A stretch of DNA of 64,000 nt from positions 1-64,000 of the forward strand of contig CACGDW010000001.1 in the NCBI GenBank assembly GCA_902571925.1. The letters run 5' to 3'. Of the stretch, positions 20,132 to 28,236 are shown one piece after another. Source of the stretch: an uncultured Pelagibacteraceae bacterium (GTDB taxonomy: Bacteria > Pseudomonadota > Alphaproteobacteria > Pelagibacterales > Pelagibacteraceae). The notes under the pieces were generated by a model that searched no databases, was not told the origin of the DNA, and saw only the letters and a list, made by a program, of their open reading frames with translations. Position 1 is the first letter of the stretch; every line of letters begins with the position of its first letter. Position numbers and translations under genes: made by a program.

Positions 20132-20479
20132 ATGAAGGTTTATTTTAATAATTCTTGTAAAATTTGTAAAGCTGAAATTGATTTGTATAAAAAAGAGGAG
20201 ATTAAAGAAATTGATTGGGTAGATATTACTAATAATGGCCAAGCAGAAAAAGAAACAAAAAAAAATAGTAAAGAACTTTTGCGTAGGCTTCATGTTATCG
20301 AAGATAAAAAAGTAATTGGTGGTGCAGCAGCATTTCTTACTTTGTGGAAAAAAATGCCAAAATACAAATTTTTATATAATTTTTTTAAGTTACCAATCAT
20401 TTTTAGTCTATTTTCTTTTGGATATGAGATAGTTGCTTTTTTTTTATACCTAAAAAATAAGAAACAATTAAAAAATTAG
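20132..20479 (+). CDS. DCC-family thiol-disulfide oxidoreductase-like protein (DUF393)
   Basis: A 115-residue protein starting MKVYFNNSCKICKAEIDLY, the DCC-family signature in which the CxxC pair sits at residues 9-12 on a thioredoxin-like fold. A later GAAAFLTLWKKMPKYKFLYNFFKLP segment (normally G..A...l....p....l..l..lp) supports the family. The C-terminal third is hydrophobic. The exact redox partner is unknown. It ends in a four-base overlap (TTAG) with the convergent two-TM protein gene. Confidence 0.82.
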   Translation: MKVYFNNSCKICKAEIDLYKKEEIKEIDWVDITNNGQAEKETKKNSKELLRRLHVIEDKKVIGGAAAFLTLWKKMPKYKFLYNFFKLPIIFSLFSFGYEIVAFFLYLKNKKQLKN

Positions 20480-20769
20480 CTAAAAAAAAATAATAAAAAT
20501 TGGCTCAATAATGACATTGAAGCTAAAAACATTATAAGAACAACTGAGTACATTAATAAAACGATTTTATTTTTTTTTCTTCTTAATCTCACAAAATCTT
20601 TATCATCTAAATCAGAAATATCTCGCTCTCCTATTACAGGATAATCATAACTGAATCTCCAAGTACTGTTCCCAAGTCTTGGGTCTAAATTATTAAAAAA
20701 AGAAATCCAAGCTATGATGTATTGTAAAATTAAGTAGAGAATTATTAAAAAAATTGAACCTAAAAGCAT
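20476..20769 (-). CDS. Two-helix membrane protein of unknown function
   Basis: Not recognised. The 97-residue product has a transmembrane helix at residues 3-24 and another at about 69-95. Between them is a charged loop containing DPRLGNSTWRFSYDYP and GERDISDLDDKDFVRLRRKKN. The mix of ordered charged residues and aromatics argues for a real conserved protein rather than a chance ORF. The ATG is at 20769, and the stop shares TTAG with the convergent DCC gene. It lies upstream of nothing on its own strand, so it is probably monocistronic or read from its own short upstream region. Confidence 0.6.
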   Translation of the reverse strand: MLLGSIFLIILYLILQYIIAWISFFNNLDPRLGNSTWRFSYDYPVIGERDISDLDDKDFVRLRRKKNKIVLLMYSVVLIMFLASMSLLSQFLLFFFS

Positions 20770-20798
20770 TTTTGATTGTACATAATTTAAATAAGATT

Positions 20799-21995
20799 TT
20801 AATTATTATTTTGAGCTCTTTTTCTTGCAATGAGCTGCGTTAAAGAATCTACCATCGTATCTGAAGCTTTAAATATATCAACATTCTTGAATTCATGTGA
20901 GATATTCTTTTCTAAATTTGTTTTGTCTTCAATAACAATACCTTCGTCTGGAGAGTTGTCTTTTATATATATTAATAATAGCCAGTCTTCATCCTGACTT
21001 TCATCCCATTTAATAAAAATTTCGCCAGTTTCAAATCTTCTATCTATACAACGAAAAATAGACATATTTCTTGAAATATATCTTTTGTTCAACTGAAATA
21101 CTAAGCTGCTAGCACTCCTATAAAAACTTTCTAATGCAAATTCAATTTTTTGTCTTGCTAAAGTATATTCTTTCTCTTTGGATAATAAAGATTCTCTATT
21201 CTCATCCCCTTGAAGTTTTACACCTAATGCCTCTACTCTTTCTCTAATTTTTTGATCTCTTATAATTCGATATTTTTCTTTAAGTTTATCAATTCTTTCT
21301 TGTAATTCAGAATAATCCTCTCTTTTTTCTTTAAGAGAAATCCTCTCAAGTCTTTCTAACTCTTTTACTTCTCTAATCCTAAATTTTTCTATCTGTTTTT
21401 CTATTTTTAATTGTTTTAAAAATTGTTTCTGTTTTTCAGCTTGTTCTATTCTTAGAAGAGCCTGTTCTTTTCTTAAAAATAATTTTATATCTTTTGCTCT
21501 TTGTTTTTCTAATCTGGCCTCATCTTTTAAAGTTTGCTCTTTTAATTTTAGTCTTAGAGCTTCGTCAATTTTTTTTTGTCTTTGAATTTGGATTTTTTCA
21601 TTCCTTTCCTTTTCAATTTTTTCTATTTTAAGTCTCCTTTTCTCATCATCTTTTATTATCTTATAATTTGAAATTGTATCTGAAATTCTATCAAAAAATT
21701 TTTGAATATATTTTTCTAAATTAAAGTTAATCTTAAAATTTAATTTGGGCTTAATCGAAAGTTGAAATTTTACTAATTTTAAAACTAAACTCTCACTTTG
21801 ACTCTTTTTAGTTTTTAAGCTAACGAATTTTTTTTTATTTTTAAATGGTTTTTTTTTAACTCTTTTTTTTTGTTTATTTCTTAAAGTTTTTTTTCTTATT
21901 TTTGTTGTTTTATGAAGTTTTTTTCTCGATCTGAGGTTTGACTTTTTCTTTTTAAATTTTGTATTTTTTTGTTTTTTTTTTCGTTTTTTTTTCAT
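20799..21995 (-). CDS. Lys-rich coiled-coil protein of unknown function
   Basis: Not recognised. Three parts are visible in 398 residues: an N-terminal tail of about 65 residues dominated by Lys and Arg (MKKKRKKKQKNTKFKKKKS), a long predicted coiled coil at about 110-290 with heptad-like Glu/Lys/Arg/Leu/Gln spacing, and a C-terminal folded-looking domain at about 295-390 containing SMSIFRCIDRRFETGE-like text (NMSIFRCIDRRFETGE), FIKWDESQDEDWLLLIYI and a Ser/Thr-rich end. No signal peptide or membrane helix is seen. The tail suggests contact with nucleic acid or anionic membrane. It is not a homopolymer artefact, because the C-terminal domain has mixed composition. Confidence 0.6.
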   Translation of the reverse strand: MKKKRKKKQKNTKFKKKKSNLRSRKKLHKTTKIRKKTLRNKQKKRVKKKPFKNKKKFVSLKTKKSQSESLVLKLVKFQLSIKPKLNFKINFNLEKYIQKFFDRISDTISNYKIIKDDEKRRLKIEKIEKERNEKIQIQRQKKIDEALRLKLKEQTLKDEARLEKQRAKDIKLFLRKEQALLRIEQAEKQKQFLKQLKIEKQIEKFRIREVKELERLERISLKEKREDYSELQERIDKLKEKYRIIRDQKIRERVEALGVKLQGDENRESLLSKEKEYTLARQKIEFALESFYRSASSLVFQLNKRYISRNMSIFRCIDRRFETGEIFIKWDESQDEDWLLLIYIKDNSPDEGIVIEDKTNLEKNISHEFKNVDIFKASDTMVDSLTQLIARKRAQNNN

Positions 21996-22024
21996 TTCAA
22001 AAGAAGCCTAATTCTACCAATTAT

Positions 22025-23212
22025 TTACTGATAAATATAGTCTCTAGTCACTGGCGTAGAGTTATAATTTTTTGTAAGTTGAAATTGATATACAACTTGA
22101 TCTCCCCACTTGAAAGCCATTTCACATCCTGCAAGATAAAACTCCCACATTCTAAAAAATTTCTCATCAAACATTTCAATGATCTTTTGCTTATTTTTTA
22201 TACAATTTTCTTTCCAGTGTCTTAAAGTGTGAGAATAATGAAGTCTTAATACCTCTATATCAGTAACAATTAATCCCGCTTTTTCGATAGGAGTTGTTAC
22301 CTCACTCAAACTAGGAGTGTAGCCACCAGGAAAAATATATTTGGTTATCCAGGGATGTGGATCTCTAGGGGGATTAACTGATCCTATTGTATGTATCAAC
22401 GAAACACCGTCCTCACTCAACAAATTTTCAACTTTCTTAAAAAATTTTTTATAAAATTTTCTTCCTACATGTTCAAACATCCCAACACTTACAATTCTAT
22501 CAAACTTCTCTTTAAGCTCTCTATAATCAATTAACTTAAATTTTACCTGGTTCTCTAAATTCATATCTTTTGCAATTTTATTACAATACTCGAATTGATT
22601 TTTTGATAGTGTAATTCCTGTAACTTCACATTTTGCACTTTTGGCTATATCAATTGCTAATGAGCCCCAACCACAACCTATATCCAAAACTTTTTGATTT
22701 GGTTGAATGTTTAATTTTTTTATGATGTGTTGTATTTTGTTATTTTGTGCTGTCTCTAAACTATCATTTTCGTTTACAAAATAAGCACAAGAATACTGTT
22801 TCTTCGGATCCAAAAATAAATCATATAGACCATCTGAAATATCGTAATGATGAGAAACATTCATTTTAGATTTTTTTATAAAATTAAAGTTTGTTAAATA
22901 TCTGTAAGAACCTCTTAGTCTATTAATTAAGTAGCTGAAAAAGTTTAATTCATTTCTGCCAAAATTCATTAAGGCTAAATCTAAAAAATCGGTTAAAGTA
23001 CCATTTTCAATTATTATTTCACCATTTGTATACGCTTCTCCAAAATACAAATCAGGATGAAGTAATAATTTATAATGTAGTTTTTTATCTAAGATTTTTA
23101 ATTTAATTGGATTGTTTCCTGGTTCGCCTATAATATAATCTTTTAAATTTGCATCGGTTAAAATAAAACCGCCTTTTTTAAAAACTTGATTTAGAAAACT
23201 TGCTAATTGCAT
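22025..23212 (-). CDS. cfa: Cyclopropane-fatty-acyl-phospholipid synthase family protein
   Basis: A SAM-dependent enzyme that adds a methylene bridge to unsaturated phospholipid acyl chains (or a related lipid methylation). The SAM-binding motif is VLDIGCGWGSLAIDIAK near residue 172, preceded by SHHYDISDGLYDLFLDP and SCAYF, and followed by SVGMFEHVG, IHTIGSV and the C-terminal LAGCEMAFKWGDQVVYQFQL, all typical of Cfa. At 395 residues it has the normal length. It lies one base after the aldolase gene in the same direction. The lipid product cannot be told from sequence, since the family includes methyltransferases of other lipids. Confidence 0.9.
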   Translation of the reverse strand: MQLASFLNQVFKKGGFILTDANLKDYIIGEPGNNPIKLKILDKKLHYKLLLHPDLYFGEAYTNGEIIIENGTLTDFLDLALMNFGRNELNFFSYLINRLRGSYRYLTNFNFIKKSKMNVSHHYDISDGLYDLFLDPKKQYSCAYFVNENDSLETAQNNKIQHIIKKLNIQPNQKVLDIGCGWGSLAIDIAKSAKCEVTGITLSKNQFEYCNKIAKDMNLENQVKFKLIDYRELKEKFDRIVSVGMFEHVGRKFYKKFFKKVENLLSEDGVSLIHTIGSVNPPRDPHPWITKYIFPGGYTPSLSEVTTPIEKAGLIVTDIEVLRLHYSHTLRHWKENCIKNKQKIIEMFDEKFFRMWEFYLAGCEMAFKWGDQVVYQFQLTKNYNSTPVTRDYIYQ

Positions 23213-23213
23213 T

Positions 23214-24098
23214 TTAAGCAGCCAAATTTGAATTTGTTTTAAAATTTAGATTTTTAAGATCTTCAATTAAATTTTTCTCTTCTTTTGAGTTTAATAATCT
23301 CAAAGGTGGCAATATATTTTTATAAATTTTGTCCTCTTGTGAACAAAAAGTATGTAAACCAGATATTAAATTATATTTATCAAAAATACCTCTTACTTCA
23401 CATAATTTTTGATTATGAGATTGGTTTTTATCAGAAAAAAAATCTTCATAAACTTTTCTGGATAATTGGGCGGTTACATTGCATGTGGCTGTAATTATTC
23501 CTGAACAACCTAATTGTAAACCTTTTAATAATTTTAATTCTGAGCCTGGTAAGATTGAGAAATTTTCTAATTTAAGGTCTTCAAACAAATTATAAGAACT
23601 ATCTTTGACACCAACTATTTGTTTAGGAAATCTTTTCACAAGTTCTTTAATGCAATCTAAACTAAATTTATAACCACAAAGTTTTTCGAAGTTATAAAGG
23701 ATAATTTCAGACTCCGGTATGGCTTCTACTATTTTAGTGTAAAATTCTATTACCTCATTATCATCATATTTATAATAAGCTGGTGGCATAATTAAAAATT
23801 TCTTAAAACCTAAAGATGTTGCTACTCTCATTAGGTTGATGGTTTCTACTAAAGAATTTAACCCAGTCCCAATTATGTAGTTTTTTTTATACTTGCTATT
23901 AGAAAGTTTATTTAAAAGTCCAATTTTTTCAGCTACGGAAATAAGTTGGGCTTGGCCTGTGCTTCCAAAAATTGCAACTCCATGACAACCTTGATCAATA
24001 ATTTTTTCTGAATGTAAGATCGTTTTTTCAATATTTAGACTTAAATCTGCATTTAAGATTGATAGTCCTGCCGCATATATACCTTTAATTTTTGACAT
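23214..24098 (-). CDS. Dihydrodipicolinate synthase-family aldolase/lyase
   Basis: A TIM-barrel Schiff-base aldolase of the DapA/NAL family. The catalytic Lys is in GVKDSS (about residue 163) and the catalytic Tyr in ILYNF (about 134). The substrate carboxylate loop, GTTGE in DapA, reads FGSTGQAQ here, which points away from true DapA and towards a 2-keto-3-deoxy-sugar or other aldolase. The 294-residue length is normal. It is the upstream partner of cfa with a one-base gap, though no metabolic link is evident. Substrate is unknown. Confidence 0.82.
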   Translation of the reverse strand: MSKIKGIYAAGLSILNADLSLNIEKTILHSEKIIDQGCHGVAIFGSTGQAQLISVAEKIGLLNKLSNSKYKKNYIIGTGLNSLVETINLMRVATSLGFKKFLIMPPAYYKYDDNEVIEFYTKIVEAIPESEIILYNFEKLCGYKFSLDCIKELVKRFPKQIVGVKDSSYNLFEDLKLENFSILPGSELKLLKGLQLGCSGIITATCNVTAQLSRKVYEDFFSDKNQSHNQKLCEVRGIFDKYNLISGLHTFCSQEDKIYKNILPPLRLLNSKEEKNLIEDLKNLNFKTNSNLAA

Positions 24099-24137
24099 AA
24101 ATTTTTATTAAATAAGTATAATAGAAAAATTATTTAT

Positions 24138-25064
24138 ATGAAAACAGGAATTTTCTTAAGTTATAAGGGTCTTGGATCAAATTTACTCCATTTAAGTTAT
24201 TGCCATGAAATAGCAAAAAAATTTGGGCCAGTTAGCTTAATAACATTAAACTCTAAATTGAATGAAGTGTTGAGTGATGATCCAAATTTTAAAGAAGTCA
24301 TTTGCTTAGAAGAGTTTCACAAAAAATTAAAAGATATATTCAAATTATCAAAGTTTCTAAAAACTTTGGACTTAAAAAATCTTTTCATTTTTTATCCTAG
24401 TCTAAGATATTTATTATCTGGTAAAATTGCTGGTATTGAAAACATCTATCACTACCCATTATTTAAAAAAAAAAAATTACATTTAGTTAAAGCAGCAAAA
24501 ATTTTCACCGAAAAAAATTTAAATATAAAAGAATGTCCTACTGAAACTAAAATATTTATTGATAGTAAAAAAATAAAAAAATTAGAAAAAGATAATTCTA
24601 GAAAAATTATACTTGGTATTGGATCGTCTGGACCTACTACAAAATGGGGATATAGAAATTATATATCCCTCATTAAAAGATTAAACGAATATAATAAGTC
24701 TTTTTTTTATCTCCTTTGTGGACCAAATGAAGATGAAGATGCTCAAAAAATAATCAAGGAAATTGGTAAAGAAAATTGTGAGTCCTTGGGCAATAAAAGT
24801 ATATACGAAGTGAAAAATTACATTTCAATAAGTAAAATTTATATTGGGAATGACTCCTTTGGCCATCATATAGCTTGTCAAATGAGTAAACCGAGTTTTA
24901 TAATTTTACTCGATACTCCAAGAGCTTATTCAGATTACAGCATTAATCAACATAAGATAATTCCTCCTGGAGTTAATATTAATAAAATTACACATGACTC
25001 GAGATTAGATCCAAATACTATATCAGTAGATTTAGTTTTTAATAAAGTGAAAGATTTTATTTAA
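24138..25064 (+). CDS. Glycosyltransferase family 9 (heptosyltransferase-like)
   Basis: A GT-B fold enzyme resembling ADP-heptose:LPS heptosyltransferases. The N-terminal part opens with GIFLSYKGLGSNLLHLSYCHEIAKK, and the C-terminal donor domain shows LGIGSSGPTTKWGYRNYISLI, LLCGPNEDEDAQKI and the conserved YIGNDSFGHHIACQMSKPSF, where GNDSG..H..A is the family signature. At 308 residues it is slightly short. It probably adds a sugar to lipopolysaccharide or another surface glycan. It converges on the J-domain gene with an 8-base overlap. Confidence 0.82.
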   Translation: MKTGIFLSYKGLGSNLLHLSYCHEIAKKFGPVSLITLNSKLNEVLSDDPNFKEVICLEEFHKKLKDIFKLSKFLKTLDLKNLFIFYPSLRYLLSGKIAGIENIYHYPLFKKKKLHLVKAAKIFTEKNLNIKECPTETKIFIDSKKIKKLEKDNSRKIILGIGSSGPTTKWGYRNYISLIKRLNEYNKSFFYLLCGPNEDEDAQKIIKEIGKENCESLGNKSIYEVKNYISISKIYIGNDSFGHHIACQMSKPSFIILLDTPRAYSDYSINQHKIIPPGVNINKITHDSRLDPNTISVDLVFNKVKDFI

Positions 25065-25560
25065 TTTCATTTAAAAGGACATCTCTTGCTTCGTTAACAA
25101 TTGATGAAAGTCTTGAAGTCTCTGGAGAAATATCTGGATGTATTTTCTTTTGAATTTTTAAATATGCTTTGTTAATATCTTCTTTAGTTAATCTTTTACT
25201 TTCATCTAAATTTAGAATCTTGCAAGACTCTGTGACCGATAAATTTGAAAAATTTTTGTTTTGATTATTATTAAAAGAAAATCTACCATTTCTTCTAAGG
25301 GTTTGAATTAGCCTAAAAAGAGATATTAATTGGAAAATCGATAGACCTTTTAATTTTAATAATGCTAAACTTGCAAGAGTTAAAGGTAAACTTAATAAAA
25401 ATCTTCCGCCCAAAGCAAATAATATTGCAAATAAAATTAATCCCAAAATTAATATAAATCTGATACCTTTTGATAACTTTTTTGATGAAATATTAACTAT
25501 ATACTTAATTATAAAATAAATAATAATCGATATAACTACTGTATAAAATATTATATTCAT
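25057..25560 (-). CDS. Membrane-anchored J-domain protein (TIM14/Pam18-like)
   Basis: From ATG 25560 the 167-residue product begins with one hydrophobic helix (MNIIFYTVVISIIIYFIIKYI) and a second hydrophobic region at about 35-65 (FILILGLILFAILFALGGRF). The C-terminal 65 residues form a J-domain with helices ESCKILNLDESKRLTKEDINKAYLKIQKKIHPD, where HPD is intact. The arrangement of an N-terminal membrane anchor with a C-terminal J-domain is that of bacterial relatives of mitochondrial Pam18/TIM14. The ORF track's TTG start at 25590 would run into the oppositely oriented oligopeptidase gene, so the ATG is preferred. A DnaK partner is expected but not in this window. Confidence 0.8.
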   Translation of the reverse strand: MNIIFYTVVISIIIYFIIKYIVNISSKKLSKGIRFILILGLILFAILFALGGRFLLSLPLTLASLALLKLKGLSIFQLISLFRLIQTLRRNGRFSFNNNQNKNFSNLSVTESCKILNLDESKRLTKEDINKAYLKIQKKIHPDISPETSRLSSIVNEARDVLLNEIK

Positions 25561-25575
25561 ATACTTCTTAATAAT

Positions 25576-27657
25576 ATGAAAGTACCACAACTTAGAAAAA
25601 AATCAGAAATAAAATCTTGTCACAATGTAACTTGGCAAGATAATTATAGTTGGATTCATCAAAAAGACATTTTGGATGTTTTGAAAGATAAAAATAAGTT
25701 AAATTCTGAGGTTAAAGAATATCTCGAACAGGAAAATACTTTCACAGATCATCACCTAAAAGACACTAAGGATGTACAAAAAAAGTTATTTAATGAAATA
25801 AAAGGAAGAATTAAACTTGATGATGAGTCTCTCCCTTTTAAAGATCATACTTATGAATATTGGACAAAGACAACCACAAAAGGCAATTACTCAATTAAGC
25901 TAAGAAAAAAAATTAATACACATAAAATAGAAGAAATTTGGAATGGAGATAAAGAAAAAGAAAAACTTAATGTTGAATATTTTGGCATTGGCGATCTAGA
26001 GGTAAGTCATAATGATAGATATTTAGCTTATTCATTGGATATTAAAGGATCTGAATATTACACAATTTATGTTAGAGAAATAAAAACTAATAAAATAATC
26101 ACAAAAAAAATAATTGATACATCGGGCAGTATCACTTTCAGTTTAGATGATAAATATATTTTTTATTCAAAATTAGATGAAAATCATCGAGCTAGAAAAA
26201 TTTTTAGACATGAAATCGGAAATCTAAAAGATGAAGATGATTTAATTTTTGATGAAAAAAGTGAAGCTTTCACTGTAAGCATAAACTTGAGTTCAGATGA
26301 AAAATATTACTTTATCTCTTCCTCAGATCATAATACTTCTGAGCAATATTATTTTGAAGTCGATGAAAAAAAACCAAATCCGAAATTAATCATAAAAAGG
26401 GAAAAAGGGATTTTATACTCTATAAGTTCATGGGATAACAAGTTCTATAACCATACAAATAAAGATGCAGAAGATTTTAAAATTGATATTTCTACAAGTT
26501 TAAAAAGTCAAGATTGGCAACCTTTCATAGCAGCGAAAAATGAAGTGTTAATTGGGGGATGTGTTTTTTTAAAAGATTGGATAATTCGTTCAGAGACATC
26601 AAATGCTCTGGACAAATTGTTTGTAAGAAATATTTCTAAAAATGAGGAGAAAGAGTTAATTTTTACAGATGAAACAGTCTGTGTTCCAAGTATATCATTA
26701 AGACAAAAAGATAAAGATACTGATGAAATCTATATTGGTTATTCATCTCCCAAAACTCCATCAAGAGTTTATTTGTATAATCTTTCAACCAAATCTAAAA
26801 AATTGGTTAAAGAACAAGAAATTCCATCAGGTCACAATCCTGATAATTATATCGTGGAAAGAGTTGATTATTTGTCTCACGATGGAAGAATTGTTCCCTT
26901 AACAATAACGAGACATAAAAAAACCAAAACTGATGGATCAGCAAATTTACTTCTTTACGGCTATGGCTCATATGGAAATTCAATGAGTCCAGGTTTCTCA
27001 GCAACAAGATTTAGTCTTATTGATAGAGATATAATTTGGGCGACCGCACACATAAGAGGTGGAATGGAAAAAGGTATGAGATGGTGGAAAGAGGGAAAAC
27101 TTACTAATAAAAAAAATACTTTTGAAGACTATATATACGCAGCTAAATATTTAATCGATAATAAATATTCTTCTAAAGGTAAAATAATTGGAATGGGAGG
27201 CTCAGCAGGAGGTCTTTTGATGGGAGCTGTAGTAAATATGGCACCAGACCTGTTCTTAGGAATTATAATGGCGGTACCATTTGTTGATTCTTTAACAACT
27301 AATCTTGATCATTCTTTGCCTTTGACGGTTGGAGAATTTGATGAGTTTGGTAATGCCAAGGATAATAAAAGTCATTTTGATTACATATTTTCCTATGCTC
27401 CATATAATAACATAAAAAAAATGGATTACCCTCATATGTTAATAACAACTAGTCTAAGTGATAATAGAGTATTGTTTGATGAACCAGCAAAGTTTACTGC
27501 CAAACTTAGAGATTATAAAACTGATAATAATTTACTTCTTTTAAAAACTGAAATGAATGCCGGTCATGGTGGAAAATCGGGAAGAGACGGTGCAATAGAA
27601 GAAATTTCTCTTGATTATGCATTTGCTTTAAAAATTTCAAACAAAATTAATTACTGA
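25576..27657 (+). CDS. ptrB: Oligopeptidase B-like S9 serine peptidase
   Basis: A prolyl-oligopeptidase-fold enzyme that cleaves short peptides, typically after basic residues. The N-terminal beta-propeller covers about residues 70-410. The catalytic domain holds YGYGSYGNSMSPGFSATR, the oxyanion/entry segment IRGGMEKGMRWWKEGKL, the nucleophile GGSAGGLLMG, an Asp in SLSDNRVLFDEP and the His in NAGHGGKSGR, so the triad is complete. The 693-residue length is normal for the family. It is cytoplasmic, as there is no signal peptide. The J-domain gene is divergent with 15 bases between starts, and hsp20 follows in the same direction but with its own promoter. Confidence 0.92.
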   Translation: MKVPQLRKKSEIKSCHNVTWQDNYSWIHQKDILDVLKDKNKLNSEVKEYLEQENTFTDHHLKDTKDVQKKLFNEIKGRIKLDDESLPFKDHTYEYWTKTTTKGNYSIKLRKKINTHKIEEIWNGDKEKEKLNVEYFGIGDLEVSHNDRYLAYSLDIKGSEYYTIYVREIKTNKIITKKIIDTSGSITFSLDDKYIFYSKLDENHRARKIFRHEIGNLKDEDDLIFDEKSEAFTVSINLSSDEKYYFISSSDHNTSEQYYFEVDEKKPNPKLIIKREKGILYSISSWDNKFYNHTNKDAEDFKIDISTSLKSQDWQPFIAAKNEVLIGGCVFLKDWIIRSETSNALDKLFVRNISKNEEKELIFTDETVCVPSISLRQKDKDTDEIYIGYSSPKTPSRVYLYNLSTKSKKLVKEQEIPSGHNPDNYIVERVDYLSHDGRIVPLTITRHKKTKTDGSANLLLYGYGSYGNSMSPGFSATRFSLIDRDIIWATAHIRGGMEKGMRWWKEGKLTNKKNTFEDYIYAAKYLIDNKYSSKGKIIGMGGSAGGLLMGAVVNMAPDLFLGIIMAVPFVDSLTTNLDHSLPLTVGEFDEFGNAKDNKSHFDYIFSYAPYNNIKKMDYPHMLITTSLSDNRVLFDEPAKFTAKLRDYKTDNNLLLLKTEMNAGHGGKSGRDGAIEEISLDYAFALKISNKINY

Positions 27658-27658
27658 T

Positions 27659-27686
27659 CTTGAAAATTTTAGATTAATTACTATGT
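27659..27686 (+). promoter_or_regulatory. Sigma32 (RpoH)-type promoter of hsp20
   Basis: CTTGAAA at 27659-27665, a 13-base spacer, and TACTATGT at 27679-27686. It has exactly the same geometry as the groESL promoter, and both share nnCTATnT in the -10 box. The first C is next to the oligopeptidase stop. A start near 27692 is predicted. Confidence 0.6.
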
Positions 27687-27690
27687 AAAT

Positions 27691-27749
27691 TTTATAGGTC
27701 GCCTAATGGGGCTTATTAAAAATAAACTTGCTTAACAAAGGAGGATATA
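27691..27749 (+). promoter_or_regulatory. ROSE-like RNA thermometer in the hsp20 leader
   Basis: The predicted leader folds into three small hairpins: GCCU/GGGC (27701-27712), UUAUU/AAUAA (27713-27725) and the decisive one, CUUGCUU (27727-27733) closing on AAGGAGG (27738-27744) over an AACA loop. The last pairs the whole Shine-Dalgarno and leaves a single G-G mismatch (27730 x 27741), which is the hallmark of ROSE elements, where a UYGCU motif faces the SD. The start codon follows five bases after the SD. ROSE elements control small heat-shock genes in rhizobia and enterobacteria. The match is by eye, without a covariance model. Confidence 0.62.
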
Positions 27750-28196
27750 ATGACAAGTAAGGATTTATCTATTTTTAACTCTCTAAGACCATTTTCAATT
27801 GGTTTTGATGATATGTTCGATCAATTTGAAAATATGCTTGGAAATGGTGCAGTGACTATGCAGTCAAACTACCCACCATACAACATTAGAAAGACTGGTA
27901 AAGACAACTACGCAATTGAAGTTGCTTTGGCTGGATTTAATAAAAAAGATGTTGAAGTAGAGTTTGAAGATAATTTATTAACTGTAAGAACAAAACAATT
28001 TAATAAATCTGAAGATAAAGATGTTGCTGGAGAAATTATACATAAAGGTATTTCTCAAAGACAATTTGCAAGATCATTTACTATTGCGGATGATGTAAAA
28101 GTAAATACAGCAGAACTTAGGGATGGTCTTTTAACAATTTCTTGTGAAAGAATTGTTCCAGAACATAAAAAGAAAAAACTTATAGAGATAAGATAA
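27750..28196 (+). CDS. ibpA: Hsp20/IbpA-type small heat shock protein
   Basis: An ATP-independent holdase that binds unfolding proteins. The 148-residue product has an N-terminal arm (FNSLRPFSIGFDDMFDQFE), an alpha-crystallin domain from about residue 35 (YPPYNIRKTGKDNYAIEVALAGF to GLLTISCERI) and a C-terminal LIEIR tail carrying the I-x-I contact. These are IbpA-group features. Expression seems doubly heat controlled, by the sigma32-type promoter and the SD-masking hairpin just upstream. The codons are smooth and an inverted-repeat terminator follows. Confidence 0.96.
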   Translation: MTSKDLSIFNSLRPFSIGFDDMFDQFENMLGNGAVTMQSNYPPYNIRKTGKDNYAIEVALAGFNKKDVEVEFEDNLLTVRTKQFNKSEDKDVAGEIIHKGISQRQFARSFTIADDVKVNTAELRDGLLTISCERIVPEHKKKKLIEIR

Positions 28197-28204
28197 ACAA
28201 GCCT

Positions 28205-28233
28205 TACTTGCGGGGAATAATTCTCCGCAAGTA
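28205..28233. terminator. Bidirectional hairpin between hsp20 and the lipoprotein gene
   Basis: TACTTGCGGGGAA-TAA-TTCTCCGCAAGTA forms a 13-bp stem with a single G-U pair. It is the most stable hairpin nearby and lies between two convergent stops. There is no strong T tract on either strand, so termination may need Rho or the hairpin may chiefly protect the 3' ends. Confidence 0.65.
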
Positions 28234-28236
28234 AAC

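Noticed and set aside
21800-21995. Long A/T-rich runs in the Lys-rich gene as a repeat or sequencing artefact
   Set aside because: They translate in one open frame as Lys/Arg-rich tail with mixed residues and continue into a well-formed coding region.
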